The translations under genes and the position numbers were made by a program. The notes beneath the pieces are model-generated. The model did no database searches, had not been told where the DNA came from, and saw only the letters and a list, made by a program, of their open reading frames with translations. A stretch of 64,000 bases of DNA from an uncultured Muribaculaceae bacterium (GTDB taxonomy: Bacteria; Bacteroidota; Bacteroidia; Bacteroidales; Muribaculaceae), in the NCBI GenBank assembly GCA_910579995.1, contig CAJTWH010000001.1:204884-268883 (forward strand), read 5' to 3'. Below are positions 41,287-49,189 of this stretch, piece by piece; position 1 is the first letter of the stretch, and each line of letters starts with the position of its first letter.

Positions 41287-42140
41287 TGCAGTGTTGTTTT
41301 AATTGTGAGAGTTTCGTCGTCGAGAGCGCGCTGGTAGAGGTCGTTGAGAAGGCGTGTGTCGTAGGCGCGGCGGCGAATGTTGAGCAGACGGTCGCGCACC
41401 AGTGGCCGGGCTGCCTCGTAGGGCATTACGCTGCCGGCGGGTAAATAGTCGCTGACGCTGAGAAGGTAGATGAATCCTTGGGATTCGGTTTCGAGATAGT
41501 GTTTCGACGCTGTTTCGGCGGCGGTATTGCGTCCGAATTCCATTGGTATGCGGTTTTCGATCTGTTCCCAGTCAATCCATGTGTCGCGGAAATAGTCGTA
41601 ATGTATGGCCGAACTTACGGCTGCCTTTTCGAGCTTGTCAATGTCGGCGGCTTTTTCCGAGCGGTAGAGCCGGCGTATCTGTGCGAGCTTGGGGGCGTCT
41701 TCAGGCACTTTGAGGTAAACTCCTTTTACCATAGGGCGCTCAAGTTTGAAGTCGGCCGTGTGGGTGGCGTAGTAGGCGCGCAGTGAGTCTTCTGAAAATT
41801 CACCCTCCTGCGCCTGACGTGCCATGGCTCGGCGGTATTGGCTCATGATAAGTTCGTCGCGATATTCGCGGGTGAGACGCTCTATTTCTTCCATATCCAC
41901 TTCCGTGGCCGCTATGCGCTCTATCAGGCGTGTGTCGATCCAGTTGCGGATGTAGGCTTTGGCAAATGTGGTGCTGTCGTCAAGATTGAGTCCGGCGGGC
42001 ATGGCGGCGCGCAACTCGTTGGCGGTGAGAGCCTCGTTGCCTACTTGGGCGAGTGCGTCGGCCGGCATGGCTGTCTCTTTGCCGCGGCAGCCCGCAAGCA
42101 TTGTCAGTAATAGAAATATGAAATGTAAATACAGCTTCAT
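41283..42140 (-). CDS. SurA/PpiC-like lipoprotein
   Basis: 285 residues with a lipobox signal (LHFIFLLLTMLAGC). After the lipobox comes a SurA-like chaperone segment (ALAQVGNEALTANELRAAMP, then AYIRNWIDTRLIERIAATEV and EYRDELIMSQYRR). The region after residue 125 sits where a parvulin domain would be but lacks clear parvulin motifs. It probably assists folding of outer-membrane proteins. The start at 42140 is chosen for the signal. It overlaps the hemerythrin-LuxR gene by 4 bases, an unexpected partner. Confidence 0.75.
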   Translation of the reverse strand: MKLYLHFIFLLLTMLAGCRGKETAMPADALAQVGNEALTANELRAAMPAGLNLDDSTTFAKAYIRNWIDTRLIERIAATEVDMEEIERLTREYRDELIMSQYRRAMARQAQEGEFSEDSLRAYYATHTADFKLERPMVKGVYLKVPEDAPKLAQIRRLYRSEKAADIDKLEKAAVSSAIHYDYFRDTWIDWEQIENRIPMEFGRNTAAETASKHYLETESQGFIYLLSVSDYLPAGSVMPYEAARPLVRDRLLNIRRRAYDTRLLNDLYQRALDDETLTIKTTLQ

Positions 42141-42214
42141 GCTGCAAAAGTACAAAATTTTTGCCGTAAGGTGTGCAACCTTACCCGTTTTTATGATGTT
42201 TAGATATTAAATAA

Positions 42215-42383
42215 CTGAAGTTTCGCAAGCTACACTTCAGTCAGGCAAAAAGGAAATAAAGGGTAAAAGGCAAGATAGTAGGCTTGTAGTTGGGTAATAT
42301 TCGAATGGTATTATCTTGCCTGTCACCGGGAATTGCCTTTTTAACCTTCTTTGCCTATTCAACTTAAGCTTGCGAAAGTTGAA
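42215..42383. repeat. long imperfect inverted repeat with complementary end loops
   Basis: Ends: hairpin CTGAAGT/ACTTCAG at 42215-42240 and hairpin TTCAACTT/AAGTTGAA at 42358-42383. Their loops contain TTCGCAAGCT and AGCTTGCGAA, which are exact reverse complements. Inside, GGCAAGATA (42270-42278) pairs with TATCTTGCC, and the GGCAAAAAGG-type tract is mirrored by the AATTGCCTTTTT tract. The whole folds into one long hairpin. No open frame. It ends 14 bases before the SDR start codon, so it is either a leader structure or a small non-coding mobile element. Confidence 0.65.
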
Positions 42384-42397
42384 TAAATAATAATATT

Positions 42398-43168
42398 ATG
42401 ACAGATTTACTCGATTTAAAAGGAAAGGTGGCGATAGTCACCGGTGGCGGCGACGGTATTGGGCGTGGCTGCGCCGAGATATTGGCGGCAGCCGGGGCAA
42501 AAGTGGTGGTGAGCAACCGCACGCTTGCGAAGGCTCAAGCCGTTGTAGATGAGATTCTGGCCGACGGTGGCGAGGCTGTTGCCGTGCAATGCGATGTGCA
42601 GATTGACGACGACCTGCAGAAGACCGTCGATGTGGCCGTAAAGACTTTCGGCACAGTGAATATCCTTGTCAATAATGCGGGCCTCGGCGGTGGCGGACGC
42701 GAAAATCCGTTCAAGATCGACCTCGACTATGTGAGGCGTATCTACGATATCAATGTCTTTGCTCCCTGGCAGATGTGCCGCCTGTGTGTGCCCTATATGC
42801 ACGAGTCGGGCTACGGAAGCATAGTCAACATCACATCGATGAGCAGTGTCAACGCCGACCCGAACATGGCGATCTACGGCTCGTCGAAAGCGGCTCTCAA
42901 TCATCTCGCGGCAAATCTTGCCTACGATTTCGGGCCTCTCGGCGTGCGTATCAACTGTGTAGGCCCGGGGGCGACGCGCACTCACGCCCTCTCTACAGTC
43001 CTCACCCCCGAGATTGAGCAGCGCATGCTTGCCCACACTCCCATCAAGCGTCTCGGAGAGGTATCCGACATCGCCAAGGCCGTGCTCTTCTTCGCCTCGC
43101 CTATGTCGTCATGGATATCGGGCCAGACCCTGATGGTCAACGGAGGCGGCGTCCAGACCCTCGACTAA
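42398..43168 (+). CDS. SDR family oxidoreductase, 7-alpha-hydroxysteroid dehydrogenase-like
   Basis: 256 residues, NAD(P)-dependent. TGGGDGIG cofactor loop, NNAG, catalytic Ser in NITSMSS and YxxxK in IYGSSKAAL. The last third, TPEIEQRMLAHTPIKRLGEV followed by SPMSSWISGQTLMVNGGGVQ, follows E. coli HdhA (7-alpha-hydroxysteroid dehydrogenase) nearly residue for residue, as does GKVAIVTGGGDGIG. Oxidation of bile-acid hydroxyls is therefore a good candidate reaction for a gut organism, though SDR substrates are hard to assign. Transcribed alone, with a long hairpin just upstream. Confidence 0.82.
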   Translation: MTDLLDLKGKVAIVTGGGDGIGRGCAEILAAAGAKVVVSNRTLAKAQAVVDEILADGGEAVAVQCDVQIDDDLQKTVDVAVKTFGTVNILVNNAGLGGGGRENPFKIDLDYVRRIYDINVFAPWQMCRLCVPYMHESGYGSIVNITSMSSVNADPNMAIYGSSKAALNHLAANLAYDFGPLGVRINCVGPGATRTHALSTVLTPEIEQRMLAHTPIKRLGEVSDIAKAVLFFASPMSSWISGQTLMVNGGGVQTLD

Positions 43169-43216
43169 GCCGCGGGTAATTGCGGCGGATTAGCTTTAAA
43201 AAACGCAAACCGTCAT

Positions 43217-43264
43217 TTTTAAATGCCGATTTCTGCTGTTTTATGCAGAAATCGGCATTTAAAA
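43217..43264. terminator. perfect 20-bp inverted repeat, probable terminator
   Basis: TTTTAAATGCCGATTTCTGC and its exact complement flank an 8-base loop. It sits 48 bases past the SDR stop. No separate T run follows; the A/T ends are part of the stem. It may stop transcription from both sides and isolates the TIR gene. Confidence 0.6.
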
Positions 43265-43338
43265 TTTGCGAAATAGTGTTTTTGTAGTTAAATCGATTTA
43301 TTTAAGGTTTCACTTGTGAAATTGATTTGACGTAATAT

Positions 43339-43369
43339 TTTGTGGCGGTGGGAAATTTGCTTATCTTTG
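43339..43369 (+). promoter_or_regulatory. promoter of the TIR-WG gene
   Basis: TTTG (43339-43342), 19 bases, TATCTTTG (43362-43369). Predicted leader about 20 bases to the ATG at 43395. Confidence 0.75.
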
Positions 43370-43394
43370 CGAAGATTAACATTATACCTCACCC

Positions 43395-44723
43395 ATGGAT
43401 TACGACATATTTATCAGTTACCGGCGCGAGGGCGGGGCGCAGTATGCACGGATATTGAAAGCCGAGTTGGAGAAGCGCGGCTATCGCGGGCGTGTGTTTC
43501 TTGACTATGATGAGCTAAGAGACGGCAAGTTCGACAGCCGCATTATGGCCGCCATCGACAGCGCACGGGTGTTTATCTTTATCTTGTCGCCCGGCTCGCT
43601 CGACCGTTGCTGCAATGCCGACGACTGGGTGAGGCAGGAGATTCTCTATGCCCTTGAGCATGAGAAACATATCATACCTGTAAACTTCGATGGCCTCTTC
43701 ACCGGCTTCCCTCTCGCCGTTCCCGAGGAAATCCGCACGGCCCTTGGCCAACATCAGTTCTCGAAAATCGACAGCGAATCGCTGCTCGACGTGTCGCTCG
43801 ACAAGATGATACGCGAGCGCATAGTCCCGGTTGTGTCGATGTATGATTCTGACGCAACGCAAGATGTCGGGGCCGAGATTACCGTCATTGCCGACGCCGA
43901 CTGCGCTATTTTCTTTTTTGACAAAAAACTCGGCACAGCGCAAGCCGGCGTTCCTTGCAAGCTTAAACTCAAAAAAGGGAATTATTTGCTCGACTTCGTA
44001 AGCGCCCAAGTACCCTATATCTCACGTAAACTTAAGTATGCTGTGCCCGATAATGACTATTGCGATTTTATAGAGCTCACTATAAAAGACGAAGTCGATC
44101 CGGAGCTGGTTGAACTGACTCCTTTTGAAAATGAAGAAGGCAAGTATGGCTTCAAAGACTCTGCAGGGCGCGTAGTCATCCCCTGTATCTATGAATACGC
44201 CTGCGATTTTCACGACGGGCTCGCAGAGGTAGAGAAAGAAGATGGCCCTGACGGCATGAAATTTACTGCATGGGGATACGTAGACAAGCGTGGACGGGAG
44301 GTCATTCCGTGTAAATTTGAGTATACACGCCAATTCGGCGATGGCTTGGCTTGGGTTGAAGAGTTCGACGGAACAGCTTATTACATCGACCGCACCGGCA
44401 AAAAAGTTTTTGATTGCACCGGTTCCAACTCGGGCGATTTCCATTGTGGCCGTGCTATGGTAGACGATGAGGAGGGACTATGGGGATATCGCGACCGCAC
44501 CGGAAAAATAGTGATACCATGTCGATTCTATTTCGCCTACGATTTTGCCGAAGGCATGGCGCTGGTGATGACAGAAGATAATAAATACGGTTTCATCGAC
44601 CTCGAGGGACGATTGGTAATCCCCTATCAGTATGACTACGCCGAAAATTTCACCGGTGGCGTTGCCGAAGTCGCCATCGGCGATGAGACGTTTAAAATCG
44701 ACAAACACGGCAATAGGGTATAG
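43395..44723 (+). CDS. TIR domain protein with WG repeats
   Basis: 442 residues, no signal peptide. Residues 1-150 are a TIR domain: MDYDIFISYRREGGAQYAR, RVFLDYDELRDGKF, FIFILSPGSLDRC and the WxxxE motif at W78/E82, where the Glu is the catalytic residue in NAD-cleaving TIRs. Residues 150-232 look like a small PEGA-type beta domain (DADCAIFFFDKK, PCKLKLKKGNYLLDF). Residues 240-442 hold about six WG-type repeats, e.g. GYVDKRGREVIPCKFEY and GYRDRTGKIVIPCRFYF. The repeats are likely a ligand- or protein-binding surface steering the TIR. Monocistronic. Function unknown: defence, signalling or host interaction. Confidence 0.82.
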   Translation: MDYDIFISYRREGGAQYARILKAELEKRGYRGRVFLDYDELRDGKFDSRIMAAIDSARVFIFILSPGSLDRCCNADDWVRQEILYALEHEKHIIPVNFDGLFTGFPLAVPEEIRTALGQHQFSKIDSESLLDVSLDKMIRERIVPVVSMYDSDATQDVGAEITVIADADCAIFFFDKKLGTAQAGVPCKLKLKKGNYLLDFVSAQVPYISRKLKYAVPDNDYCDFIELTIKDEVDPELVELTPFENEEGKYGFKDSAGRVVIPCIYEYACDFHDGLAEVEKEDGPDGMKFTAWGYVDKRGREVIPCKFEYTRQFGDGLAWVEEFDGTAYYIDRTGKKVFDCTGSNSGDFHCGRAMVDDEEGLWGYRDRTGKIVIPCRFYFAYDFAEGMALVMTEDNKYGFIDLEGRLVIPYQYDYAENFTGGVAEVAIGDETFKIDKHGNRV

Positions 44724-45206
44724 GCTTTGTAAAGCGTTGAAAATCAGTAGGGACGCGCCGCGGCGCGTCCGTTCCTCTAATGCCGGTCAGCGAGCAGCCC
44801 GGAGACCGTAAACTGGCGTTCGGCAGAACGCTGATTTTTCAGTAGCCGCTTACACCGCAGCGCAGCGGAGGTGTATGCGGTCAATGGTATGGCAAAGGAA
44901 GATGGCGTCCGCGGGAGGCCGATTTTTCGGCTAATCGCAGTTAACCGGCGTCCTCACGGACGCCATCTCTGTCTTATCTTCTTGGCCGGGCACACCTGCG
45001 CAAAGCTGCGGTGTGTCCGGTTACTGAATTAATCTATGTCCTGCGGACATGAATACCACATAAACAGTACCGCATGTGCATGGATATGTAAAGCATATAA
45101 ACGAGGATGTAGGGACGCGGCACGTCCCTACCAAGGACAAATGTTTCTTTAATGCGTGAAATGACTAATAAGACCAAGCTCTCCAACATGTGTCGGTAGT
45201 GCTTAA
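44724..45206. repeat. palindrome-rich non-coding region
   Basis: No credible gene. Inverted repeats: GGACGCGCCGCGGCGCGTCC perfect palindrome (44751-44770); GCGTTC/GAACGC (44816-44831); TACACC/GGTGTA (44851-44875); GATGGCGTCCG/CGGACGCCATC (44901-44967); CCGGGCACACC/GGTGTGTCCGG (44986-45020, one mismatch); ATGTCC/GGACAT (45036-45050); GTAGGGACG/CGTCCCTAC (45109-45131). The first and last share TAGGGACGCG. The pattern resembles REP-like intergenic elements or a structured RNA. Confidence 0.7.
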
Positions 45207-45244
45207 AAAGAAAATAGGGAGCCGCGCGGCTCCCTATTTTCTTT
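45207..45244 (-). terminator. perfect 38-bp palindrome, terminator of the PPIase gene
   Basis: AAAATAGGGAGCCGC and its exact complement meet with no loop, and the symmetry extends 19 bases on each side. On the minus strand it ends in T-rich sequence. It overlaps the last two bases of the PPIase stop codon. Confidence 0.75.
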
Positions 45245-47162
45245 ATTCTTCTATTTGCTTGAATACTTTCTTGTTGAGTTTGATTTTGTATTTCTTGCGA
45301 AGGTCTTTGAGCCATTGCTCTTCGAGATATGCCTGATAGTCGGTGACTGCGGCTCCGCGCACGTCGGAAGCGTCTTCCGGCTGGGCTACGAGGCGTCCGT
45401 GCCATGCGGCGTAGAAAGGCCATTTCGACTGCTTGTCGGCAGCCTCTTTGTCGCCATTGAAGCCGAGATAGTCGGTGATGGCGTTCTCGCCCTTGGCGGC
45501 AATCACGCGCTCTACCTTGAGGTCGCGGCCATAGCGCTTGCGCAGGTCTTTGGCAAACTGTGCCGGGTCGGTGGTGTCGAGAGAGTCGGCATACACCAAT
45601 GCTTTCTGAAGCACCGAGTCGCTCTTGGCAAAGAACACATAGCTCTTGAACTTGGGCGACTCCCAATTATATTTGGAACGGTTGGCCTCGAAGAATTCCT
45701 TGAGTCCCTGCTGGTCTTTGGCGGCTTTGTCCCATACTTTCTGATTAGAGATTTCGTAGAGAAGAATGCCGTCGCGGTACTCGTTGATGAGGTTGCGGTA
45801 GTCGGTATTGGTCTCTGCAAGGCGCTCTATTGCATGCTCGCGCACGGCATTGCGGAGGGCGTTGCGCGCAGCCTCGGTGAAGTTGGAGGCGAAAGCGTCG
45901 GCGTCGGTGCCGAGAGTCATGGGCAGGTATGCCATGGCGTCGTGAACGCTTACCTTACCGCCGTCGAATGTGGCTACGGCAGTGCTCATGCCCATGATAT
46001 TGGCATAGAAAGTTGAGTCGCAGCCGTTTGCGGCAGCCATATCCTTGAGGCGTTTGATTTCGCCCTCGTCAACTTTTGCATGATATTCGCTCATGAGTTG
46101 GTCGAGTTTGGCCTCAGCCGGCATGTTGGCGCGGTTGTCGCGCTGCATACGTGCTATGATGTTCTGTCGCATTTCATCGTCGAGCGGAGCGATGTCGAAG
46201 CGCTCGGTAGGTTTCACTATGTGATAGCCATAGCTTGTGGCGAAAGGCTTGGAAATCTGACCGACGGGAGTGGCATACGACATGCTGTCGAATTCGGCCA
46301 CCATCATGCCGTGGCTGAAACGGCCGAGCGAGCCGCCGCGACGGGCAGAGCCGGGGTCTTGCGAGAGGCGTGTGGCAAGTTCGGCGAAGTCGGCTCCGGC
46401 TACGAGTGCATTGTAGATAGAGTCAATGCGCTCTTTCACTGCGGCTTTGCCTTTGTCGTCCATGCCTTGGGTGAGAAGCAGTATGTGGCTTGCCTCAACA
46501 TCACCTTTGGCAGGTGTAATGCTCTCTACCCGAATGAGGTGGAATGCTACGCCCGAGTCGGTCACCGGCGAGATTTCGCCGAGTTTGGTGTCGTAGCTTG
46601 CTTTTTCGAAAGCCCACGGATAGCGGTCGGGGGTGACATAGCCCATTCTTCCGCCGCGCTCGGCTGATGGGCGGTCGACAGAAAATTGACGGGCTGCGTC
46701 TTCAAAAGTGATGTTGCCTTTTACTATTTCGTTGCGGATTGAGTCGAGACGCGCCTCGCTGTCGGGGGTGTTTGGCAGCATGATGTGGCTTACATGATAG
46801 TCGTTCTTGCGGTGATTGTATGCTTCTTCTACAAGGGCGTCTTCGGTGGCTTGGTCGCGGAGATAAGGGGCGGCGAGGTCGTCGCGGAATTTGATGTACT
46901 CGTTTTCGAAAGCCGGGGTTTTGTCAATGCCAGCGTGCTCTGCGTCGGCAACCTTGAGCTTGTAGTTCTCAAACATTACAAGGTAGTCTTCGAGGCTCTG
47001 CGGGGTAGCCTGCTGAGTCTTGTTCTTGTTGTAGAGGTATTCAAATTCTCCAACGGTGACCGGACGGCCGTCTACCGTCATAAGCACGGCGTCGGGCTTT
47101 ACTGCGGCAGAAAGAGGAAGCACTGAGGCGACAAGCGCCATGGCTATCAGATGTTTTTTCAT
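45243..47162 (-). CDS. SurA/PpiD-type periplasmic peptidyl-prolyl isomerase
   Basis: 639 residues with signal peptide MKKHLIAMALVASVLPLSA. After an N-terminal chaperone region (GRPVTVGEFEYLYNKN, then LEDYLVMFENYKLKVADAE) come two parvulin domains: the first around VSHIMLPNTPDSEARLDSI to GVAFHLIRVES, the second around ASHILLLTQGMDDKGKAAV to GYHIVKPTERF. A further 270-residue helical region follows. This length and order are typical of Bacteroidetes SurA-like proteins that assist outer-membrane protein folding. It ends at a palindromic terminator. Confidence 0.88.
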   Translation of the reverse strand: MKKHLIAMALVASVLPLSAAVKPDAVLMTVDGRPVTVGEFEYLYNKNKTQQATPQSLEDYLVMFENYKLKVADAEHAGIDKTPAFENEYIKFRDDLAAPYLRDQATEDALVEEAYNHRKNDYHVSHIMLPNTPDSEARLDSIRNEIVKGNITFEDAARQFSVDRPSAERGGRMGYVTPDRYPWAFEKASYDTKLGEISPVTDSGVAFHLIRVESITPAKGDVEASHILLLTQGMDDKGKAAVKERIDSIYNALVAGADFAELATRLSQDPGSARRGGSLGRFSHGMMVAEFDSMSYATPVGQISKPFATSYGYHIVKPTERFDIAPLDDEMRQNIIARMQRDNRANMPAEAKLDQLMSEYHAKVDEGEIKRLKDMAAANGCDSTFYANIMGMSTAVATFDGGKVSVHDAMAYLPMTLGTDADAFASNFTEAARNALRNAVREHAIERLAETNTDYRNLINEYRDGILLYEISNQKVWDKAAKDQQGLKEFFEANRSKYNWESPKFKSYVFFAKSDSVLQKALVYADSLDTTDPAQFAKDLRKRYGRDLKVERVIAAKGENAITDYLGFNGDKEAADKQSKWPFYAAWHGRLVAQPEDASDVRGAAVTDYQAYLEEQWLKDLRKKYKIKLNKKVFKQIEE

Positions 47163-47519
47163 CTCGGTATATCAGTATATTTTGATAATTTACACTTTTT
47201 AAGTTTCGTAAGCGAAACTTGTTTATTTGGGGGTTAAATGGTTTAAGCAGTTTAGGAATACTTTGAAACTAAGCTACTTAAACTACATAAACTGCGCTGA
47301 AAGCGCATGAATTACTTATTAAGTAACGCGCCTCTTTCGCTTTTATTGTATTGAGCTTGAAAAAATATCACATTAAAAACGGCGCAGCCCGGAGAAGGCT
47401 ACGCCGTTATGTGGTTTGTGGTTTGTGGGTGGTAGATTAGTAAAAGCTAACTCGCTGCCCTCAACCTACAGCCCACCAACGACATTGCTGCCCACAACCT
47501 ACAGCCGACCAACCATAGA
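47163..47519. other. non-coding region between guaB and the PPIase gene
   Basis: 357 bases without a gene. It holds the hairpin AAGTTTCG/CGAAACTT (47201-47220), TGCGCT/AGCGCA (47293-47307), TTACTT/AAGTAA (47312-47326), the guaB terminator (47374-47408), and a 27-base direct repeat, GCTGCCC(T/A)CAACCTACAG and following bases, at 47454-47480 and near 47487-47513. I see no clear promoter for the PPIase gene. Confidence 0.5.
47374..47408 (-). terminator. terminator of guaB
   Basis: AACGGCG/CGCCGTT stem continued by AGCC/GGCT, followed on the minus strand by TTTTT (47375-47379). It lies about 110 bases past the stop, with a repeated AC-rich stretch in between. Confidence 0.75.
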
Positions 47520-48995
47520 TTACATCGACTGGCTGTAGTTGGGAGCCTCGGCAGTGATAGCCACATCGTGGGGATGGCTCTCGGCCACACCGGCATTGGT
47601 GATACGGGTGAATTTGGCCTTGTGGAGCTCCTCGATGTTGTGGGCGCCGCAGTAGCCCATACCTGAGCGCAGACCGCCCAACATCTGGTATACCACTTCA
47701 TAGAGAGTGCCTTTGTAGGGTACGCGGGCGGCGATACCTTCGGGCACGAGTTTCTTGACGTCGGTCTCGTTGCCTTGGAAGTAGCGGTCTTTCGATCCGC
47801 GCTCCATGGCCTCGAGCGAACCCATGCCGCGGTATGTCTTGTATTTACGGCCGTTGAAGATGATGGTGTCGCCGGGCGACTCCTCTACGCCGGCAAGCAT
47901 ACCGCCGAGCATTACAGAGTGTCCGCCGGCAGCGAGAGCCTTGACGATGTCGCCCGAGTAGCGGATACCGCCGTCGGCAATCAGAGGAATGTCGTAGCTT
48001 TCGAGAGCCTTGGCAACGTCGTATACAGCTGAGAGCTGGGGCACACCAACGCCGGCGATGATACGTGTGGTGCAGATAGAGCCCGGGCCGATACCTACTT
48101 TCACGCCGTCGGCGCCGTTGTCGGCAAGATAGCGGGCGGCGTCGCCGGTGGCGATGTTGCCTACCACTACATCAATCGAGGGGAAGGCTTTCTTCACATC
48201 GCGGAGAACGCCGATAACGCCTTTTGAATGGCCGTGGGCAGTGTCGATCACGATTGCGTCGACACCGGCGCTCACGAGAGCCTCGGCGCGCTGCATGGAG
48301 TCGGCGGTGACACCGATACCGGCAGCCACGCGCAGACGGCCGCGCGAGTCTTTGCACGCTGCAGGTTTGTCTTTGGCTTTGGTGATATCCTTATATGTAA
48401 TAAGGCCGATGAGCTTGCTGTCGGCGTCGACAACGGGCAGCTTCTCGATCTTGTGGTTCTGGAGGATGTCGGCAGCTTGCTCGAGGGTTGTGCCGAACGA
48501 GGCTGTCACGAGGTGCTCGCGAGTCATCACCTCGTCGATACGGCGGCTCTTGTCGCGCTCGAAGCGGAGGTCGCGGTTAGTGACGATACCTACGAGCTTG
48601 CCGCCCTTGTCTACCACGGGAATGCCGCCGATGTGGTATTCGCTCATCATGCGGAGAGCGTCGGCCACGGTAGAGCCTTCAAGGATGGTGACAGGGTCGT
48701 AAATCATGCCGTTTTCGGCACGCTTTACAGCATGCACCTGACGGGCCTGCTCTTCTATCGACATGTTTTTGTGAATAACGCCCAAGCCGCCCTCGCGTGC
48801 GATCGCTATGGCAAGTTGACTCTCGGTCACTGTGTCCATAGCCGCCGATACGATGGGTACGTTGAGCGTTATGTTGCGCGAGAAGCGCGTAGTGAGGTTG
48901 ACTTCGCGTGGAAGTACGTCTGAAAAAGCGGGTATTAAGAGTACATCGTCGAACGTCAGTCCGTCCATCTTCACTCGATCAGCAATAAACGACAT
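47520..48995 (-). CDS. guaB: inosine-5'-monophosphate dehydrogenase
   Basis: Converts IMP to XMP with NAD, the committed step to GTP. 491 residues: LTFDDVLLIPAFSDVLPREV start, a Bateman module of two CBS domains (about residues 95-210), and the active-site loop VGIGPGSICTTR with the catalytic Cys. The mobile flap carries YRGMGSLEAM. The C-terminus TAEAPNYSQSM is typical. A -7 box TAATTTTG lies at 49025-49032 on the minus strand, giving a leader of about 25 bases. Confidence 0.97.
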   Translation of the reverse strand: MSFIADRVKMDGLTFDDVLLIPAFSDVLPREVNLTTRFSRNITLNVPIVSAAMDTVTESQLAIAIAREGGLGVIHKNMSIEEQARQVHAVKRAENGMIYDPVTILEGSTVADALRMMSEYHIGGIPVVDKGGKLVGIVTNRDLRFERDKSRRIDEVMTREHLVTASFGTTLEQAADILQNHKIEKLPVVDADSKLIGLITYKDITKAKDKPAACKDSRGRLRVAAGIGVTADSMQRAEALVSAGVDAIVIDTAHGHSKGVIGVLRDVKKAFPSIDVVVGNIATGDAARYLADNGADGVKVGIGPGSICTTRIIAGVGVPQLSAVYDVAKALESYDIPLIADGGIRYSGDIVKALAAGGHSVMLGGMLAGVEESPGDTIIFNGRKYKTYRGMGSLEAMERGSKDRYFQGNETDVKKLVPEGIAARVPYKGTLYEVVYQMLGGLRSGMGYCGAHNIEELHKAKFTRITNAGVAESHPHDVAITAEAPNYSQSM

Positions 48996-49135
48996 AGATT
49001 TTAGCGATTGTTGTAAATTGCACGCAAAATTACAAATTTTTATGCAATCTTGAAAATATCTCGGGCATGAATTTTTCTTGGCGATACATTTTTGCGCTGC
49101 CTTTTTCCCTTTTAGACATTTTTTTCGCTCCTTTA

Positions 49136-49167
49136 TTGGTCAGTATTAAAAATATTTACTAATTTTG
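49136..49167 (+). promoter_or_regulatory. promoter of psd-pssA and following genes
   Basis: TTG (49136-49138), 21 bases, TAATTTTG (49160-49167). Predicted transcription start near 49173, which rules out the TTG at 49175 as the translation start in favour of the ATGs at 49190 or 49196. Confidence 0.6.
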
Positions 49168-49189
49168 CGCAACATTGAAAACACAAGTA

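Noticed and set aside
43395..44723. multi-gene defence island around the TIR gene
   Set aside because: Neighbours are an SDR and a housekeeping PPIase; no second defence component, toxin-antitoxin pair, or phage/transposon gene is seen.
45034..45666. 210-codon minus-strand frame overlapping the end of the PPIase gene and the palindrome region
   Set aside because: Arg-rich product with no motif, running through a terminator; out of frame with the well-supported PPIase.
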